64,000 nt of DNA, from positions 15,058-79,057 of the forward strand of contig CALISI010000016.1 of assembly GCA_938041695.1 (NCBI GenBank). The letters are read 5' to 3'. The notes below the pieces were generated by a model that ran no database searches, had not been told where the DNA came from, and saw only the letters and a program-made list of their open reading frames with translations. Below are positions 37,665 to 47,660 of the stretch, piece by piece (position 1 is the first letter of the stretch; each line of letters starts with the position of its first letter). The position numbers were made by a program, and so were the translations under genes. The DNA is from an uncultured Actinomyces sp. (GTDB taxonomy: Bacteria > Actinomycetota > Actinomycetes > Actinomycetales > Actinomycetaceae).

Positions 37665-38855
37665 ATGACTATTTCTGTGCTGCGTGGCCGTCTGGTTCTG
37701 GAAAACTCCGTTGTTGAGGACGGAATCATTGAGTTCGACGGCGCGACTATTACCCGTGTCTGTCCCGTTTCTGACTATGAGGGCGAGGTGCCCGAGGCCA
37801 GTGATTCGACCTATCTGCCCGGCCTCGTCGATGTGCACTGCCACGGTGGCGGTGGAGAGTCTTTCCCCAACGCGGAGACCGCTGAGGCAGCCCTCGTGGC
37901 AGTCCTCGAGCATCGTCGTCACGGGACGACCTCCCTCGTCGCGTCCTGCGTGACCGCCTCCGCCGAGGTGCTGCGTGCGCGCGCCAAGACCCTGGCCGAG
38001 CTGGCCAAGGCCGACGAACTCGCCGGCATCCACTTTGAGGGTCCTTTCGTTTCCCATGAGCGCTGCGGTGCGCAGGACCCGACCTACATCGTTGATCCTG
38101 ACGCCGACCTGACTCGCACTCTTATTGACGACTGTCAGGGCTATGCGCTGTCGATGACGCTGGCCCCCGAGAAGCCGAACGCCTATGGTCCAGGATCGGT
38201 TGCCGAGGCCCTTATCGACGGGGGAGCGGTGCCCTCCTGGGGCCACACGGATTCCAACTCAGTGAAGGCGCGCGAGGCTCTGGACTACTCGCGCGAGCGT
38301 TTCGCGCAGGTGGAGACCAAGCGAGGCCCCCGTGCGACGATCACCCACCTGTTCAACGGCATGCGCCCGCTGCACCACCGCGATACCGGCCCGATCGCCG
38401 AGTTCCTCTCGGATGCCGCGCGCGGCGGCGCCGTCGCCGAGCTCATCTGCGACTCCATCCACGTCGATCCCACACTCGTGCGCGACGTCTACGAACTCGT
38501 CGGCCGCGAGCACGTCGTGCTCATCACCGACGCGATGGCTGCCGCTGGAATGGCCGACGGCGAGTACACACTCGGCCCCCAGGACGTCATCGTTAAGGAT
38601 GGTGTTGCCCGCCTGGCTCAGGGCAATGCCATTGCCGGAGGGACCGCTCACCTGATGGACTGCGTGCGCGTGGCCGTTACCAAGGGTGGGATTCCGCTCG
38701 TCGATGCTGTGTACATGGCCTCCGTGCAGGGTGCCACGATCCTGGGCGATGACACGATTGGCTCGCTCGCGCCAGGGAAGAAGGCCGATATCGTCGAGGT
38801 CGACGGCGACCTCGTCGTGCGCCGCGTCTGGCGACGTGGCACTGTGGTTGCGTGA
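37665..38855 (+). CDS. nagA: N-acetylglucosamine-6-phosphate deacetylase
   Basis: 396 residues from the ATG beginning MTISVLRGR. Amidohydrolase motifs: GLVDVHCHGGGGE, IHFEGPFVS (metal-binding Glu), HLFNGMRPLHHR and the catalytic Asp in VLITDAMAAAGMAD. It removes acetate from GlcNAc-6-phosphate in cell-wall or amino-sugar recycling. nagB and a transporter are not in the window. The stop overlaps the next start. Confidence 0.94.
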   Translation: MTISVLRGRLVLENSVVEDGIIEFDGATITRVCPVSDYEGEVPEASDSTYLPGLVDVHCHGGGGESFPNAETAEAALVAVLEHRRHGTTSLVASCVTASAEVLRARAKTLAELAKADELAGIHFEGPFVSHERCGAQDPTYIVDPDADLTRTLIDDCQGYALSMTLAPEKPNAYGPGSVAEALIDGGAVPSWGHTDSNSVKAREALDYSRERFAQVETKRGPRATITHLFNGMRPLHHRDTGPIAEFLSDAARGGAVAELICDSIHVDPTLVRDVYELVGREHVVLITDAMAAAGMADGEYTLGPQDVIVKDGVARLAQGNAIAGGTAHLMDCVRVAVTKGGIPLVDAVYMASVQGATILGDDTIGSLAPGKKADIVEVDGDLVVRRVWRRGTVVA

Positions 38856-39148
38856 GAGGCAAACGAAGCAAGAAACGACCGTGGGGCGAGGCGCGTCCAT
38901 TGCAGATGGACCGCCTCGCCTCCGTGCCGCGTACGGAGCGTGGTCCGGACGGCCTGGACTATCAGGTGCGTCGCCTGCCCAGTGCGGCCAAGGAATACAC
39001 CTGTCCGGCTTGCCTGCGTCCGATTCCGCAGGGCAGTGCCCACATCGTTGCGTGGCCTGAAGAGGCGCCTTTCGGCCTCCCCCAGGGGGTTGACGGGCGC
39101 CGTCACTGGCACTCGGAGTGTTGGCGTCGTGGCCTGCGACCGCTGTGA
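38852..39148 (+). CDS. Small conserved protein with zinc-finger-like Cys/His pattern
   Basis: 98 residues, GTG start overlapping the nagA stop by four bases. A basic N terminus (RGKRSKKRPWGE) precedes YTCPACLRPIPQG, HIVAW and a HWHSECWRRG end, which together could bind one zinc ion. Related actinobacterial proteins are often labelled ATP/GTP-binding without evidence. No nucleotide-binding loop is visible. Role unknown. Confidence 0.7.
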   Translation: MRGKRSKKRPWGEARPLQMDRLASVPRTERGPDGLDYQVRRLPSAAKEYTCPACLRPIPQGSAHIVAWPEEAPFGLPQGVDGRRHWHSECWRRGLRPL

Positions 39149-39264
39149 CGTGCGGATGTGATGCATCACTGCCCGGGGTGCGGATTCGGCCATGCCCGCG
39201 GTGAGCACGTAAAGTGGGCACTGAAGAATGCCCGCAGTGTGGGCATTGGACGTGAGGAGCAACC

Positions 39265-40752
39265 GTGGAACTCTTTAAGCGATACATGGCGGCATCGTCA
39301 ATGGGCGTTGTCGCTCTTGTATGCGTGCTCGTCGGGCTGCTCGGCGTGACCGTGCTGCGGCCGCCGACGCATCAGGTGTCGTCCGTCGATTCTGCGACGG
39401 ATCTGATCATGACCCGCGGCAACGTACTGTCGATCGTGAAGGATGACGTGACGGTCACCGCGACGTCGAAGTCCGGCGCCCCCGTGACTCTCAGCATCGG
39501 TACGACGCAGGACGTGAAGGGGTGGATCGGCGACGCTGCCTACACCGAGGTCATCGGTGTCGAGTCGGATCGCACGAAGCTCAAGGCTGAGTCTCACGCT
39601 GCGGTCGCCTCCGGTCAGACTGCCCCCGCAGCTCCTTCGACCCCCGCGCAGTCGGGTGCCCAGTCCGGTGTCCAGTCGGGTGCCCAGCCCCTCGCCGATC
39701 AGACGTCCGCTGACCTGGTGACACAGCTGGCCTCCTCTGACATGTGGTTCAAGCAGGCCAGCGGTCAGGGGACCGTCAGCCTGGATCTGGAGAACGTTCC
39801 CTCCGGTCGGTCCGCTCTGGCTGCCTCCGCGGCTGGTCCGGGTGACCTCACGCTGACCCTGACCTGGAAGGTCGAGCAGACGAACACCCTGGCGATTATC
39901 GCTTTCCTCGCTGCCTGCGTTTTTGCGTTGATTGCCCTCGCGCTGTTCCTCACGCGCTGGCAGCTCCTGCGCCTGCGTAAGATCCGCGAGGCCCGCATCG
40001 AAGAGCGCCGTCAGGCGGATTCCCTGGAGACTTCTTCGATTAACTCTGCGGCTGTCGCTGAGCGCATCGCTGCCGCCCGTGACTCGGCTCCCGTTCCGAC
40101 CCCCGTGAAGGACACCGAGGCCGTCGATGAGGCCGCTTCCTCGAAGGATTCTGCTGCCTCCGCTCCCGATGAGAAGCAGGCCCAGGAGAAGGCGCAGTGG
40201 GGTGCGGCCGCGTACACGCCGTCTGTGGAGGAACCCGCAGTTCATGCCCCCGTGGAAGAGCACCCCTCGCAGGAGGAGCCCGTCGTTGACGAGCCCTCTC
40301 AGGCCGCCAGCAGTGCTGCCGACGATAGTGAGCCTGCCGTCGAAGAAGACGCCGACAAGCCCGCGACTGGATCGGTGTCTCAGGATGACTACGTTCCCGA
40401 CCCGCTCACGGATACGTTTGAGCGTCGCGGACGCCACGGCCTCGACAATGGGACGATCGATCAGGATCCGCCCGAGCGCGCCACGACCGATACCGGTGTC
40501 ATCGACCTGTCCGGTATCCGAGGCGGCCGTACGTTGCCGTCGCGTCGCGCGCTGCGCGAGGCCCGCAACAACGGTGAGCAGACCGTTGTGGTCGATGGTC
40601 AGGAATTCAACACCGGCCTGATCCCGGTCACGCGTCCCCGTGCGGCCGAGCCTGCCGCTCCGACCTCAGCACCCGATGACGATGCATCGAAGACCGGTGG
40701 CTGGACCTCGATCATGTCGGGTTGGCTCAAGGACCGCGAGGAAGGCAAGTGA
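39265..40752 (+). CDS. Membrane protein of unknown function, acidic C-terminal domain
   Basis: 495 residues, GTG after GAGGAGCAACC. A membrane helix at ~12-32, an exported region of ~170 residues with a Gln/Ser/Ala linker (AQSGAQSGVQSGAQ), a second helix at ~210-232 followed by a basic stop-transfer (LTRWQLLRLRKIREAR), and a long acidic, Pro/Ala-rich cytoplasmic tail. I do not recognise the family. The stop codon overlaps the start of a lipoprotein gene (TGATG), so the two are probably one functional unit at the membrane. Confidence 0.7.
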   Translation: MELFKRYMAASSMGVVALVCVLVGLLGVTVLRPPTHQVSSVDSATDLIMTRGNVLSIVKDDVTVTATSKSGAPVTLSIGTTQDVKGWIGDAAYTEVIGVESDRTKLKAESHAAVASGQTAPAAPSTPAQSGAQSGVQSGAQPLADQTSADLVTQLASSDMWFKQASGQGTVSLDLENVPSGRSALAASAAGPGDLTLTLTWKVEQTNTLAIIAFLAACVFALIALALFLTRWQLLRLRKIREARIEERRQADSLETSSINSAAVAERIAAARDSAPVPTPVKDTEAVDEAASSKDSAASAPDEKQAQEKAQWGAAAYTPSVEEPAVHAPVEEHPSQEEPVVDEPSQAASSAADDSEPAVEEDADKPATGSVSQDDYVPDPLTDTFERRGRHGLDNGTIDQDPPERATTDTGVIDLSGIRGGRTLPSRRALREARNNGEQTVVVDGQEFNTGLIPVTRPRAAEPAAPTSAPDDDASKTGGWTSIMSGWLKDREEGK

Positions 40753-41750
40753 TGAAGAGACGGACCGCAGCGGTAGCGACCGCCGCCCTCCTGATGGCGT
40801 CGACGCTCGGGCTGAGCGCATGTTCGAACGAGATCGTCGCCCAGTCGAGCGAGGAAACGCAGAGCGCCGCGAACCTGGACCTCGAGCGTATCTCCTCTGT
40901 CCTCGATGCAACGGGTAGTGCCATGACGACCGCAGATGCGTCGCTGAACGCGCAGGACCTGTCGGGCCGCGTTGCTCAGGGTGCGCTGGCCTACCGTACG
41001 GCGCAGTACGCGCTGGCCACGGCCTCGGGCCAGGCCCCGCATACCCTGGACTTTGCCCCGGCGTCCCTGGCGATCACGAACTCCGATTCGTGGCCGCGCG
41101 CGATCTTCAACATCTCTGCGTCCTCCACCACGGCGCTGCCCGTCCTGCAGGTGTTCGTGCAGGATTCAGCGCGCTCGGACTACCAGTTGACGAACTACGC
41201 GCGTCTCCTCGGTGGCACGCAGCTGACCCTGCCCCCCGTGGGCACGGGCTCGGCCTACGTCACCGGTGACTCTGAGGGATTCGTCGTGAGTCCGCAGGCG
41301 GCTCTGTCGCAGTACATCACGATGCTGAATTCGGGTAGCCAGGATACGTCGCAGTTCCCTGCAGACGACTTCACGAAGACTTACCTGACGGGCATCAGTG
41401 ACCTGAACTCGTCGGTGAGTGCCGCAGGCTCCGTGACCGCTGCGGCGACCGCGACAGACTACCCGATTTCGGGACTGGTGCTTCAGGATGGTTCGGCCCT
41501 CGTCGCCGCTAACTTTCAGTACACGCTGACCTACCAGCGGACCGTCGCCGGTGCGACCATGAACCTGGGTGGAAAGACTGCGACGATGAGCTCGGGCGGC
41601 ACGACGGTGGAGGGCACCGCGACTGCGGAGTACCTGGCGACCGTCCTCATGCGCATCCCCTCGAAGACCGCGGGTGGAACCCCTCAGGTCGTTGGCGGCG
41701 AGTACACGATCGTGTCCGTGGCGCTGGATCCTTCCTCTAGCCCGGGCTGA
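40752..41750 (+). CDS. Lipoprotein of unknown function
   Basis: 332 residues. The N terminus is a lipoprotein signal with lipobox LGLSAC (Cys24). The mature part is Ser/Thr/Ala-rich, beta-strand-like and has no motif I can assign. Its ATG shares a base with the stop of the membrane protein before it. A terminator hairpin follows, so the pair forms a discrete unit. It could be a substrate-binding or envelope-stabilising partner. Confidence 0.75.
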   Translation: MKRRTAAVATAALLMASTLGLSACSNEIVAQSSEETQSAANLDLERISSVLDATGSAMTTADASLNAQDLSGRVAQGALAYRTAQYALATASGQAPHTLDFAPASLAITNSDSWPRAIFNISASSTTALPVLQVFVQDSARSDYQLTNYARLLGGTQLTLPPVGTGSAYVTGDSEGFVVSPQAALSQYITMLNSGSQDTSQFPADDFTKTYLTGISDLNSSVSAAGSVTAAATATDYPISGLVLQDGSALVAANFQYTLTYQRTVAGATMNLGGKTATMSSGGTTVEGTATAEYLATVLMRIPSKTAGGTPQVVGGEYTIVSVALDPSSSPG

Positions 41751-41770
41751 TTTTCACCCACAGCGCACAG

Positions 41771-41803
41771 GTCGTCCCCGTGGCATTTTGTCGCGGGGAC
41801 GAC
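41771..41803 (+). terminator. Terminator after the lipoprotein gene
   Basis: GTCGTCCCCG at 41771-41780 pairs with CGGGGACGAC at 41794-41803; the loop holds TTTT rather than a tail after the stem. A moderately convincing terminator. Confidence 0.55.
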
Positions 41804-41850
41804 GCATATCATCGTTCCTAGAAAACACTCCTGCCACGAAGAGGATCATC

Positions 41851-42753
41851 ATGAACACGCCCGACCCCCGTCCCGCATCCGAGGCGACGCCCATGCCCGC
41901 AGACTCGCACGGAGCCGTCGATCTCTCGGCCCGCCAGAGTGCTCCCGGCGCCGCGCAGGACGCCGCCCCCGCAGCGGGGGAGGGGCTCCACATTCCCCTC
42001 ATTACGACCACGGACGAGGAGCATTTCCAGGACGTCATGTCCACCTCTCAGGCCGTGCCGGTCATCATGGTCATGTGGTCGCCGCGCTCGCTCGAGTCCA
42101 AGCCGGCGCTGGCCATGCTGGAGGAGATCGCGCGCGAAAACGCGGGTGCGTTCCAGCTGGTCGAGGTCGATATCGATAAGGCCCCCGCGATTGCTCAGGC
42201 CTTCCAGATTCAGGGTGTGCCCACGGTGGTTGCGCTCGTGGGAGGGCGTCCCGTCCCGCTGTTCCAGGGCGGCGCAGCGAAGGAGCAGGTGCTCCCGGTC
42301 ATTTCGCAGGTTCTCGAGGCTGCCACGCAGATGGGCGTCACGGCGCGCATCGCCGTGGCTCCCGAGGACACTGTCGCTCCGACCCCGCCGGAGCACGAGG
42401 CCCCCCTGGCCGCCGAGGCCGCCGGTAACCTCGATGAGGCCCTCGCGGGCTGGGAGAAGGTTATCGAGCTGAATCCCCGTGACGAGGACGCGAAGTCTCA
42501 CCTGTCGCGTGTCCGCCTGGCGGCTCGCAGTGCCCAGGCTGACGCGGCCGACCCCGCATCCCGCGCCGACGCGCTGTTCGCCGCGGGAGATGCTGCGGGT
42601 GCCTTTGACGTGCTGCTCGACCTGCTCGCGGCCTCCACGGATGACGAGGAGCGCGACGCGCTGCGCCTGCGTCTCCTGGACCTCTTCCGCGTCGCAGGAT
42701 CGACGCCCGAGGTTTCCAAGGCGCGTACGCGCCTGGCGATGCTCCTCATGTGA
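41851..42753 (+). CDS. Thioredoxin-like TPR protein (YbbN/CnoX type) lacking CXXC
   Basis: 300 residues. After a ~55-residue linker, a thioredoxin fold (VIMVMWSPRSLESKPALAMLEEIA, then IQGVPTVVALVGGRP) is followed by TPR-like helices (GNLDEALAGWEKVIELNPRDEDA). The usual CXXC redox pair is SPRS here, so disulfide exchange is unlikely and a chaperone-holdase role as for YbbN is more plausible. The ATG at 41851 begins MNTPDPRP; the longer frame runs back into the lipoprotein gene. Confidence 0.88.
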   Translation: MNTPDPRPASEATPMPADSHGAVDLSARQSAPGAAQDAAPAAGEGLHIPLITTTDEEHFQDVMSTSQAVPVIMVMWSPRSLESKPALAMLEEIARENAGAFQLVEVDIDKAPAIAQAFQIQGVPTVVALVGGRPVPLFQGGAAKEQVLPVISQVLEAATQMGVTARIAVAPEDTVAPTPPEHEAPLAAEAAGNLDEALAGWEKVIELNPRDEDAKSHLSRVRLAARSAQADAADPASRADALFAAGDAAGAFDVLLDLLAASTDDEERDALRLRLLDLFRVAGSTPEVSKARTRLAMLLM

Positions 42754-42795
42754 TACCGCCGTGCCAACGCACAGTTGTGGAAAGGGGCCGTCATC

Positions 42796-42969
42796 ATGGC
42801 TGCATGGATCATCGTCGCTCTCGTGTTCGTCTGCGTCGTCGTGTGGTACGGATGGCATTCCACGCACAACGAACTGACGAAGAAGATTGACCGGGAGCCC
42901 GACCCGGAGGCTAGGCGCCAACTGATCAAGCTGCAGGGACAGATAGACCGGGGCAGGGCGGGCTTCTAA
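42796..42969 (+). CDS. Small single-pass membrane protein
   Basis: 57 residues: one hydrophobic helix (AAWIIVALVFVCVVVWYGW) and a charged tail (KKIDREPDPEARRQLIKLQGQIDRG). The ATG follows AAAGGGGCC; a GTG at 42775 would add seven residues. 42 bases after the thioredoxin-like gene and before a terminator, so probably in that operon. Function unknown. Confidence 0.65.
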   Translation: MAAWIIVALVFVCVVVWYGWHSTHNELTKKIDREPDPEARRQLIKLQGQIDRGRAGF

Positions 42970-43021
42970 GGATCGCCCGCGTACACCGTCGCGCGCCGCA
43001 TCCGCAACGGCTAGGCAACGA

Positions 43022-43055
43022 GGAGGCCGGAGCAGGGATTCCTGCTCCGGCCTCC
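43022..43055. terminator. Bidirectional terminator
   Basis: GGAGGCCGGAGCAGG pairs over 15 bases with CCTGCTCCGGCCTCC around a GATT loop, followed by TTGTA. It sits between the convergent small membrane protein gene and glgB and can serve both strands. Confidence 0.85.
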
Positions 43056-43073
43056 TTGTATCAGCCTACGGTG

Positions 43074-45269
43074 TCAGCGCACCTGCGAGGCGGGCACCAG
43101 CCAGACGGCGCCCAGCGGCGGTACGCGCAGAGACGCGGAGACCGGGCGGCCGTTCCACGGGGTGTCCTCGGCGATGATGGTGCCGACATTGACGACGCCA
43201 GAGCCACCGAACTCTTCGGCGTCCGTGTTGAGGATTTCGACCCACTCGCCGCCGAACGGCAGACCCACGCGGTAGCCCTCGTGCGGGTTTCCAGCGAAGT
43301 TCGAGATGCACACGACGACCTCACGGTTGCCCGCCTCGTCCGAACCCTTACGCAGGTAGGAGATCAGGTTGTGGTCGCCGTCCGAGGCCTCGATCCACTC
43401 GAAGCCCGTGTAGTCGTCGTCCCACATGGCGGGGGAGGAGGCGTAGATTGTGTTGAGGCGCTCCACGAGAGCTGCGACGCCGGCGTGGCCCTCCTGGTCC
43501 AGCAGCCACCAGTCGAGGGAGTAGGACTCGTTCCACTCCTGCTCCTGGCCGATCTCCTGGCCCATGAAGATGAGCTGCTTGCCCGGGTGGCTCCACTGGT
43601 AGGCGTACAGGGAGCGCAGGCCCGCCAGGCGCTGCCACTTGTCGCCGGGCATCTTCGAGATCAGCGATCCCTTGCCGTGCACGACCTCGTCGTGCGATAG
43701 CGGGAGCACGTAGTTCTCGGAGAAGGCGTACACCAGTGAGAAGGTGAGCTCGCCGTGGTGCCAGCGACGGTTGACCGGATCCTCGCTCAGGTAGCGCAGG
43801 GTGTCGTTCATCCAGCCCATGTTCCACTTCATGCCGTAGCCGAGGCCGCCGCCCGAGGTCGGGGCGGTCACGCCGGGCCATGCCGTGGACTCCTCGGCGA
43901 TCATGACGATGCCGGGGTGACGACGGTACGCGGTCGCGTTGGCTTCCTGGATGAACTCGATGGCCTCCAGGTTCTCGCGGCCACCGTACTGGTTGGGACG
44001 CCACTGGCCGTCCTTGCGCGAGTAGTCCAGGTACAGCATCGAGGCCACGGCGTCGACGCGCAGGCCGTCGATGTGGAAGTCTTCGAGCCAGTACAGGGCG
44101 TTGGCGACCAGGAAGTTACGCACCTCGCGGCGACCGAAGTTGAAGACGTAGGTGCCCCAGTCGGGGTGCTCGCCGCGCAGCGGGTCCGGATCCTCGTACA
44201 GCGGGGTGCCGTCGAAGCGGGCCAGCGCGAAGTCGTCCTTCGGGAAGTGGGCGGGAACCCAGTCGAGGATGACGCCGATGCCCGCGCGGTGGAAGGCATC
44301 CACGAGGTAGCGGAAGTCATCCGGGGTACCGTAGCGCGAGGTGGGGGCGTAGTAGGAGGTCACCTGGTAGCCCCACGAGCCGCCGAAGGGGTGCTCAGCC
44401 AGGGGCATGAACTCCACGTGCGTGAAGCCCATCTGCTTGACGTAGGGGACTAGTTCGTCGGCCAGTTCGCGGTAGCCCAGGCCCTGGCGCCACGAGCCAG
44501 CATGGACCTCGTAGATGGACATCGGGCCGGTGTGGACGTTGCGGTCCTTACGGGTGGACATCCACTCCTGGTCGGTCCACTCGTGGAAGTAGTCGGTGAC
44601 GACCGAGGCGGTGGCCGGTGGAATCTCGGTGGCGCGGGCCAGCGGGTCGGCCTTCTGGAACCAGTTGCCGCCGGGGCCCTGGATCTCGAACTTGTAGCGC
44701 GCACCCACGCCGACCTCGGGAATGAAGAGCTCCCACACGCCGGAAGACCCCAGCGAACGCATGGAGGTCTGCGTGCCGTCCCAGTAGTTGAATTCGCCGA
44801 CGACGCGCACGGCGCGTGCGTTGGGGGCCCACACCGCGAAGGCAGTGCCGGTTGTCTCGCCGAGCTCGTCGGTGTAGGTCTTCACGTGCGCGCCCAGGAC
44901 GTTCCAGAGTTTCTCGTGACGGCCCTCGGAGATCAGGTAGGTGTCCATCTCGCCCAGCGTGGGCAGGTAACGGTAGGGGTCGTCGCGTACGATGGTCGTA
45001 TCGCCGTAGGTGACGGACACACGGTAGGCGGGAATCTCCTTGTCGGGCAGGGCCGTGACCCAGATGCCGCCGCGCTCGTGGGATGCAGCGTAGGCGCCCG
45101 TCGGCGTGATGATGTCGACCGCGTCGGCCAGGTGCGCGACGACGCGGATGGTGACGCCGTCGTCGCCAAGGTGGGCGCCCAGCACGGAGTGGGGCGAGTA
45201 GTAGGAGCCTGAGGCAACGGCGTCGAGGATGTCGTCATTGACCGGGATCGGCGTAAGTTCGCAGCTCAT
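43074..45269 (-). CDS. glgB: 1,4-alpha-glucan branching enzyme GlgB
   Basis: 731 residues, the usual long two-CBM48 form. Catalytic GH13 motifs: [26 protein letters not shown] (nucleophile Asp), [12 protein letters not shown] (acid Glu) and [13 protein letters not shown]. It introduces alpha-1,6 branches into glycogen or related glucan. Last gene of the minus-strand glucan cluster; 163 bases with a hairpin separate it from glgE, so it may have its own promoter. Confidence 0.96.
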   Translation of the reverse strand: MSCELTPIPVNDDILDAVASGSYYSPHSVLGAHLGDDGVTIRVVAHLADAVDIITPTGAYAASHERGGIWVTALPDKEIPAYRVSVTYGDTTIVRDDPYRYLPTLGEMDTYLISEGRHEKLWNVLGAHVKTYTDELGETTGTAFAVWAPNARAVRVVGEFNYWDGTQTSMRSLGSSGVWELFIPEVGVGARYKFEIQGPGGNWFQKADPLARATEIPPATASVVTDYFHEWTDQEWMSTRKDRNVHTGPMSIYEVHAGSWRQGLGYRELADELVPYVKQMGFTHVEFMPLAEHPFGGSWGYQVTSYYAPTSRYGTPDDFRYLVDAFHRAGIGVILDWVPAHFPKDDFALARFDGTPLYEDPDPLRGEHPDWGTYVFNFGRREVRNFLVANALYWLEDFHIDGLRVDAVASMLYLDYSRKDGQWRPNQYGGRENLEAIEFIQEANATAYRRHPGIVMIAEESTAWPGVTAPTSGGGLGYGMKWNMGWMNDTLRYLSEDPVNRRWHHGELTFSLVYAFSENYVLPLSHDEVVHGKGSLISKMPGDKWQRLAGLRSLYAYQWSHPGKQLIFMGQEIGQEQEWNESYSLDWWLLDQEGHAGVAALVERLNTIYASSPAMWDDDYTGFEWIEASDGDHNLISYLRKGSDEAGNREVVVCISNFAGNPHEGYRVGLPFGGEWVEILNTDAEEFGGSGVVNVGTIIAEDTPWNGRPVSASLRVPPLGAVWLVPASQVR

Positions 45270-45384
45270 GGATTTTCCTTACTCCAGATGGGTGAACCGC
45301 TCAGTTCACTGGTGTTGTTAAGTCTAGCGTCTGACCGGCAAAAAAGGGAGCCGGGTCTCATATTGGTGGGGTTATGGAGGAGCA

Positions 45385-45426
45385 TCGTGCGCCCGGCGCG
45401 CCGAGATGGTAGTGCCGGGCGCACGA
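45385..45426 (-). terminator. Terminator after glgE
   Basis: TCGTGCGCCCGGC at 45385-45397 pairs over 13 bases with GCCGGGCGCACGA at 45414-45426, immediately after the glgE stop in the transcript direction. No T-run; the long stem still makes termination or attenuation likely before glgB. Confidence 0.6.
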
Positions 45427-45432
45427 GCCTCG

Positions 45433-47484
45433 TTAGGCTTGCGCCCAGGGGGATGTGTGGGCGGGTTCGACCTTGAAGACATGGCCGAGGCGCGTCACGG
45501 GGGACAGGGATACCCAGTTGGAGGATCCCCACACGTAGGAGCGTCCATCCAGCTCGTCGACGACCGTAATGTGGCCGCCGGGGGTCGCCAGGCCCATGGC
45601 CTCGAGATCGAGTTCAACGGTGGCGTCCACTCCCTCGTGCGGATCCAGGGAGATCACGCAGATGACGGTGTCGGGCTTACCGTCGGAGGTGAACTTGCCG
45701 GGAATGTGACGTGAGAACGCGATGAGGCGATCCGAGGAGGTCGGGTGGATGCGGATCTGGTGGAGCTGGCGCAGCGCGGGGTGCTTGGTGCGCGCGGCGT
45801 TGAGCAGCGTGAAGAGGCGCGAGATGCCGATCGGCTCGGCGTCCTCCCAGCGGCGCGGGCGGAACTCGTACTTCTCGTTGTTGTTGGGCTCCTGATAGGT
45901 GCCGCGAGGTTCGTTCTCCACGAACTCGTATCCGGAGTAGATGCCCCACGTGGGTGCGCCCAGAGCGGCGAGCATCGCGCGGATCGCGAAGATCGCGGTG
46001 CCGCCGTCCCACATCTGCGGGGTGAGAATATCGTGCGTCGTGGGCCAGAAGGCCGGGCGCATGAGGTGCGCGGTTTCTTCGGAGACCTCGCGCAGGTACT
46101 CCTCAATCTCCTGCTTGGCGGTCCTCCACGCGAAGTATGTGTAGGACTGATCGAAGCCGATCGCGCCGAGCGTGCGCATCATGGCGGGGCGCGTGAAGGC
46201 CTCGGCCAGGAAGAGTGTGCCCGGGTACTGCGCCTTGACGTCGGCGAGGAGGCGCTCCCAGAAGGCAATGGGCTTCGTGTGCGGGTTGTCGACGCGGAAG
46301 ATCGTCACGCCGTGGTTGATCCACAGCTCGATGACGTCGCGCACGGCCCGGTAGATGCCCTCGGGGTCGTTGTCGAAGTTCAGGGGGTAGATGTCCTGGT
46401 ACTTCTTGGGCGGGTTCTCCGCGTATGCGATGGTGCCGTCGGCGCGCGTCGTGAACCACTCGGGGTGCTCCTTGACCCACGGGTGGTCGGGGGAGCACTG
46501 GAGGGCCAGGTCGAGGGCGACCTCCAGGCCGAGGCCTCGGGCGCGCTCGACGAAGCGGTCGAAGTCAGCGAAGTCGCCGAGCTCGGGGTGGATGGCGTCA
46601 TGGCCACCCTCGGGGGAGCCGATGGCGTAGGGGGAACCAGGGTCGCCGGGAGCGGCTTCCAGGGCGTTGTTCTTGCCCTTTCGGTGCGTCGTGCCGATCG
46701 GGTGGACCGGGGTCAGGTAGACGACGTCAAAGCCCATGCCTGCGATACGCGGCAGATCGTCCGCTGCCCCCGCGAGCGTGCCGGAGACCCACGTGCCGTC
46801 GGGGTGCTGGAAGGCCCCCGCAGAGCGCGGGAAGATCTCGTACCATGCACCCGCCAGGGCCTTTGTGCGGGCCACGTCGAGCGGGTAGACGCGCGATGAA
46901 CCGATCAGGTCGCGCAGCGGGTGATCGCGGAAGATGAGACGCACGCGAGAGGAGATGCCCGCAGAGAGGCGCTGCTGGGCGGAATGACTGGTGTCGCGCA
47001 GGCGACGCGCCGCGTCGGTCAGGACGTCAATGTCCGAGGCCGGGGGGCGCTGCTGGGAGGGATTGCCGTAGGCAGTGCCTTCGGCCGCGCGCTCCATGAG
47101 GCGGGCGCCCTCCTCGAGCATGAGCTCGACGTCGACGCCGGCGCCGACCTTGACGGTCGCATCGTGGCGCCACGTCGCGTAGGGATCCGACCAGGAGTCC
47201 ACGCGGAAGGACCACGCGCCGGGCGTGTTCGCGGCCACCCAGGCCTCGTACCGGTCGAGACCGGGGGCGATGTCCACCATGCGCGTGCGGGAGTATTCAC
47301 CCCCGTCCGGGCGCAGCAGGACGGCCTCGGTGGCGAATGCGTCGTGCCCTTCGCGGAACACGGTCGCACGAATGGGGAAAGGCTCGCCTTCGGTCGCCTT
47401 GGCGGGAAGCGTGCCGTCTTCGATGACGGGGAACACTTCGATGATCGGGATACGGGGCAACAGTTTCTCGCTCACGAGACCCAC
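45433..47484 (-). CDS. glgE: Alpha-1,4-glucan:maltose-1-phosphate maltosyltransferase GlgE
   Basis: 683 residues, the normal GlgE size. Signature segments: FPRSAGAFQHPDGTW, VYLTPVHPIGTTHRKGKNN, IFRVDNPHTKPIAFWE (nucleophile Asp), LFLAEAFTRPAMM (acid Glu) and WRTAKQEIEEYL. It extends alpha-1,4-glucan from maltose-1-phosphate. In the mycobacterial pathway the donor comes from trehalose via TreS-Pep2 or from GlgM; none of these is encoded here. The start may be this ATG or the GTG three codons inside. Confidence 0.96.
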   Translation of the reverse strand: MGLVSEKLLPRIPIIEVFPVIEDGTLPAKATEGEPFPIRATVFREGHDAFATEAVLLRPDGGEYSRTRMVDIAPGLDRYEAWVAANTPGAWSFRVDSWSDPYATWRHDATVKVGAGVDVELMLEEGARLMERAAEGTAYGNPSQQRPPASDIDVLTDAARRLRDTSHSAQQRLSAGISSRVRLIFRDHPLRDLIGSSRVYPLDVARTKALAGAWYEIFPRSAGAFQHPDGTWVSGTLAGAADDLPRIAGMGFDVVYLTPVHPIGTTHRKGKNNALEAAPGDPGSPYAIGSPEGGHDAIHPELGDFADFDRFVERARGLGLEVALDLALQCSPDHPWVKEHPEWFTTRADGTIAYAENPPKKYQDIYPLNFDNDPEGIYRAVRDVIELWINHGVTIFRVDNPHTKPIAFWERLLADVKAQYPGTLFLAEAFTRPAMMRTLGAIGFDQSYTYFAWRTAKQEIEEYLREVSEETAHLMRPAFWPTTHDILTPQMWDGGTAIFAIRAMLAALGAPTWGIYSGYEFVENEPRGTYQEPNNNEKYEFRPRRWEDAEPIGISRLFTLLNAARTKHPALRQLHQIRIHPTSSDRLIAFSRHIPGKFTSDGKPDTVICVISLDPHEGVDATVELDLEAMGLATPGGHITVVDELDGRSYVWGSSNWVSLSPVTRLGHVFKVEPAHTSPWAQA

Positions 47485-47604
47485 ACTAGCCTATGTATGC
47501 GTCCGGGAGAAAACAATGCCCATGCCTCGGTGATGCGGAGGGCGCTCTCATGGTCTGTCAAGATTTCAACTGTCGTCCAAAACGTTGGAATTCCAGCAGA
47601 AAAG

Positions 47605-47644
47605 ACGGAGGGTAGCCCCCAGATGTCCAGGAACTACCCTCCGT
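47605..47644 (-). terminator. Rho-independent terminator, minus strand
   Basis: ACGGAGGGTAG at 47605-47615 pairs with CTACCCTCCGT at 47634-47644; reading the minus strand the stem is followed by CTTTTCTG. It ends the transcript of the small membrane protein gene and separates it from glgE. Confidence 0.85.
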
Positions 47645-47660
47645 GTGAGGATCTGCTGAC

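Noticed and set aside
45745..46899. 384-codon plus-strand frame opposite glgE
   Set aside because: Antisense shadow with low-complexity translation.
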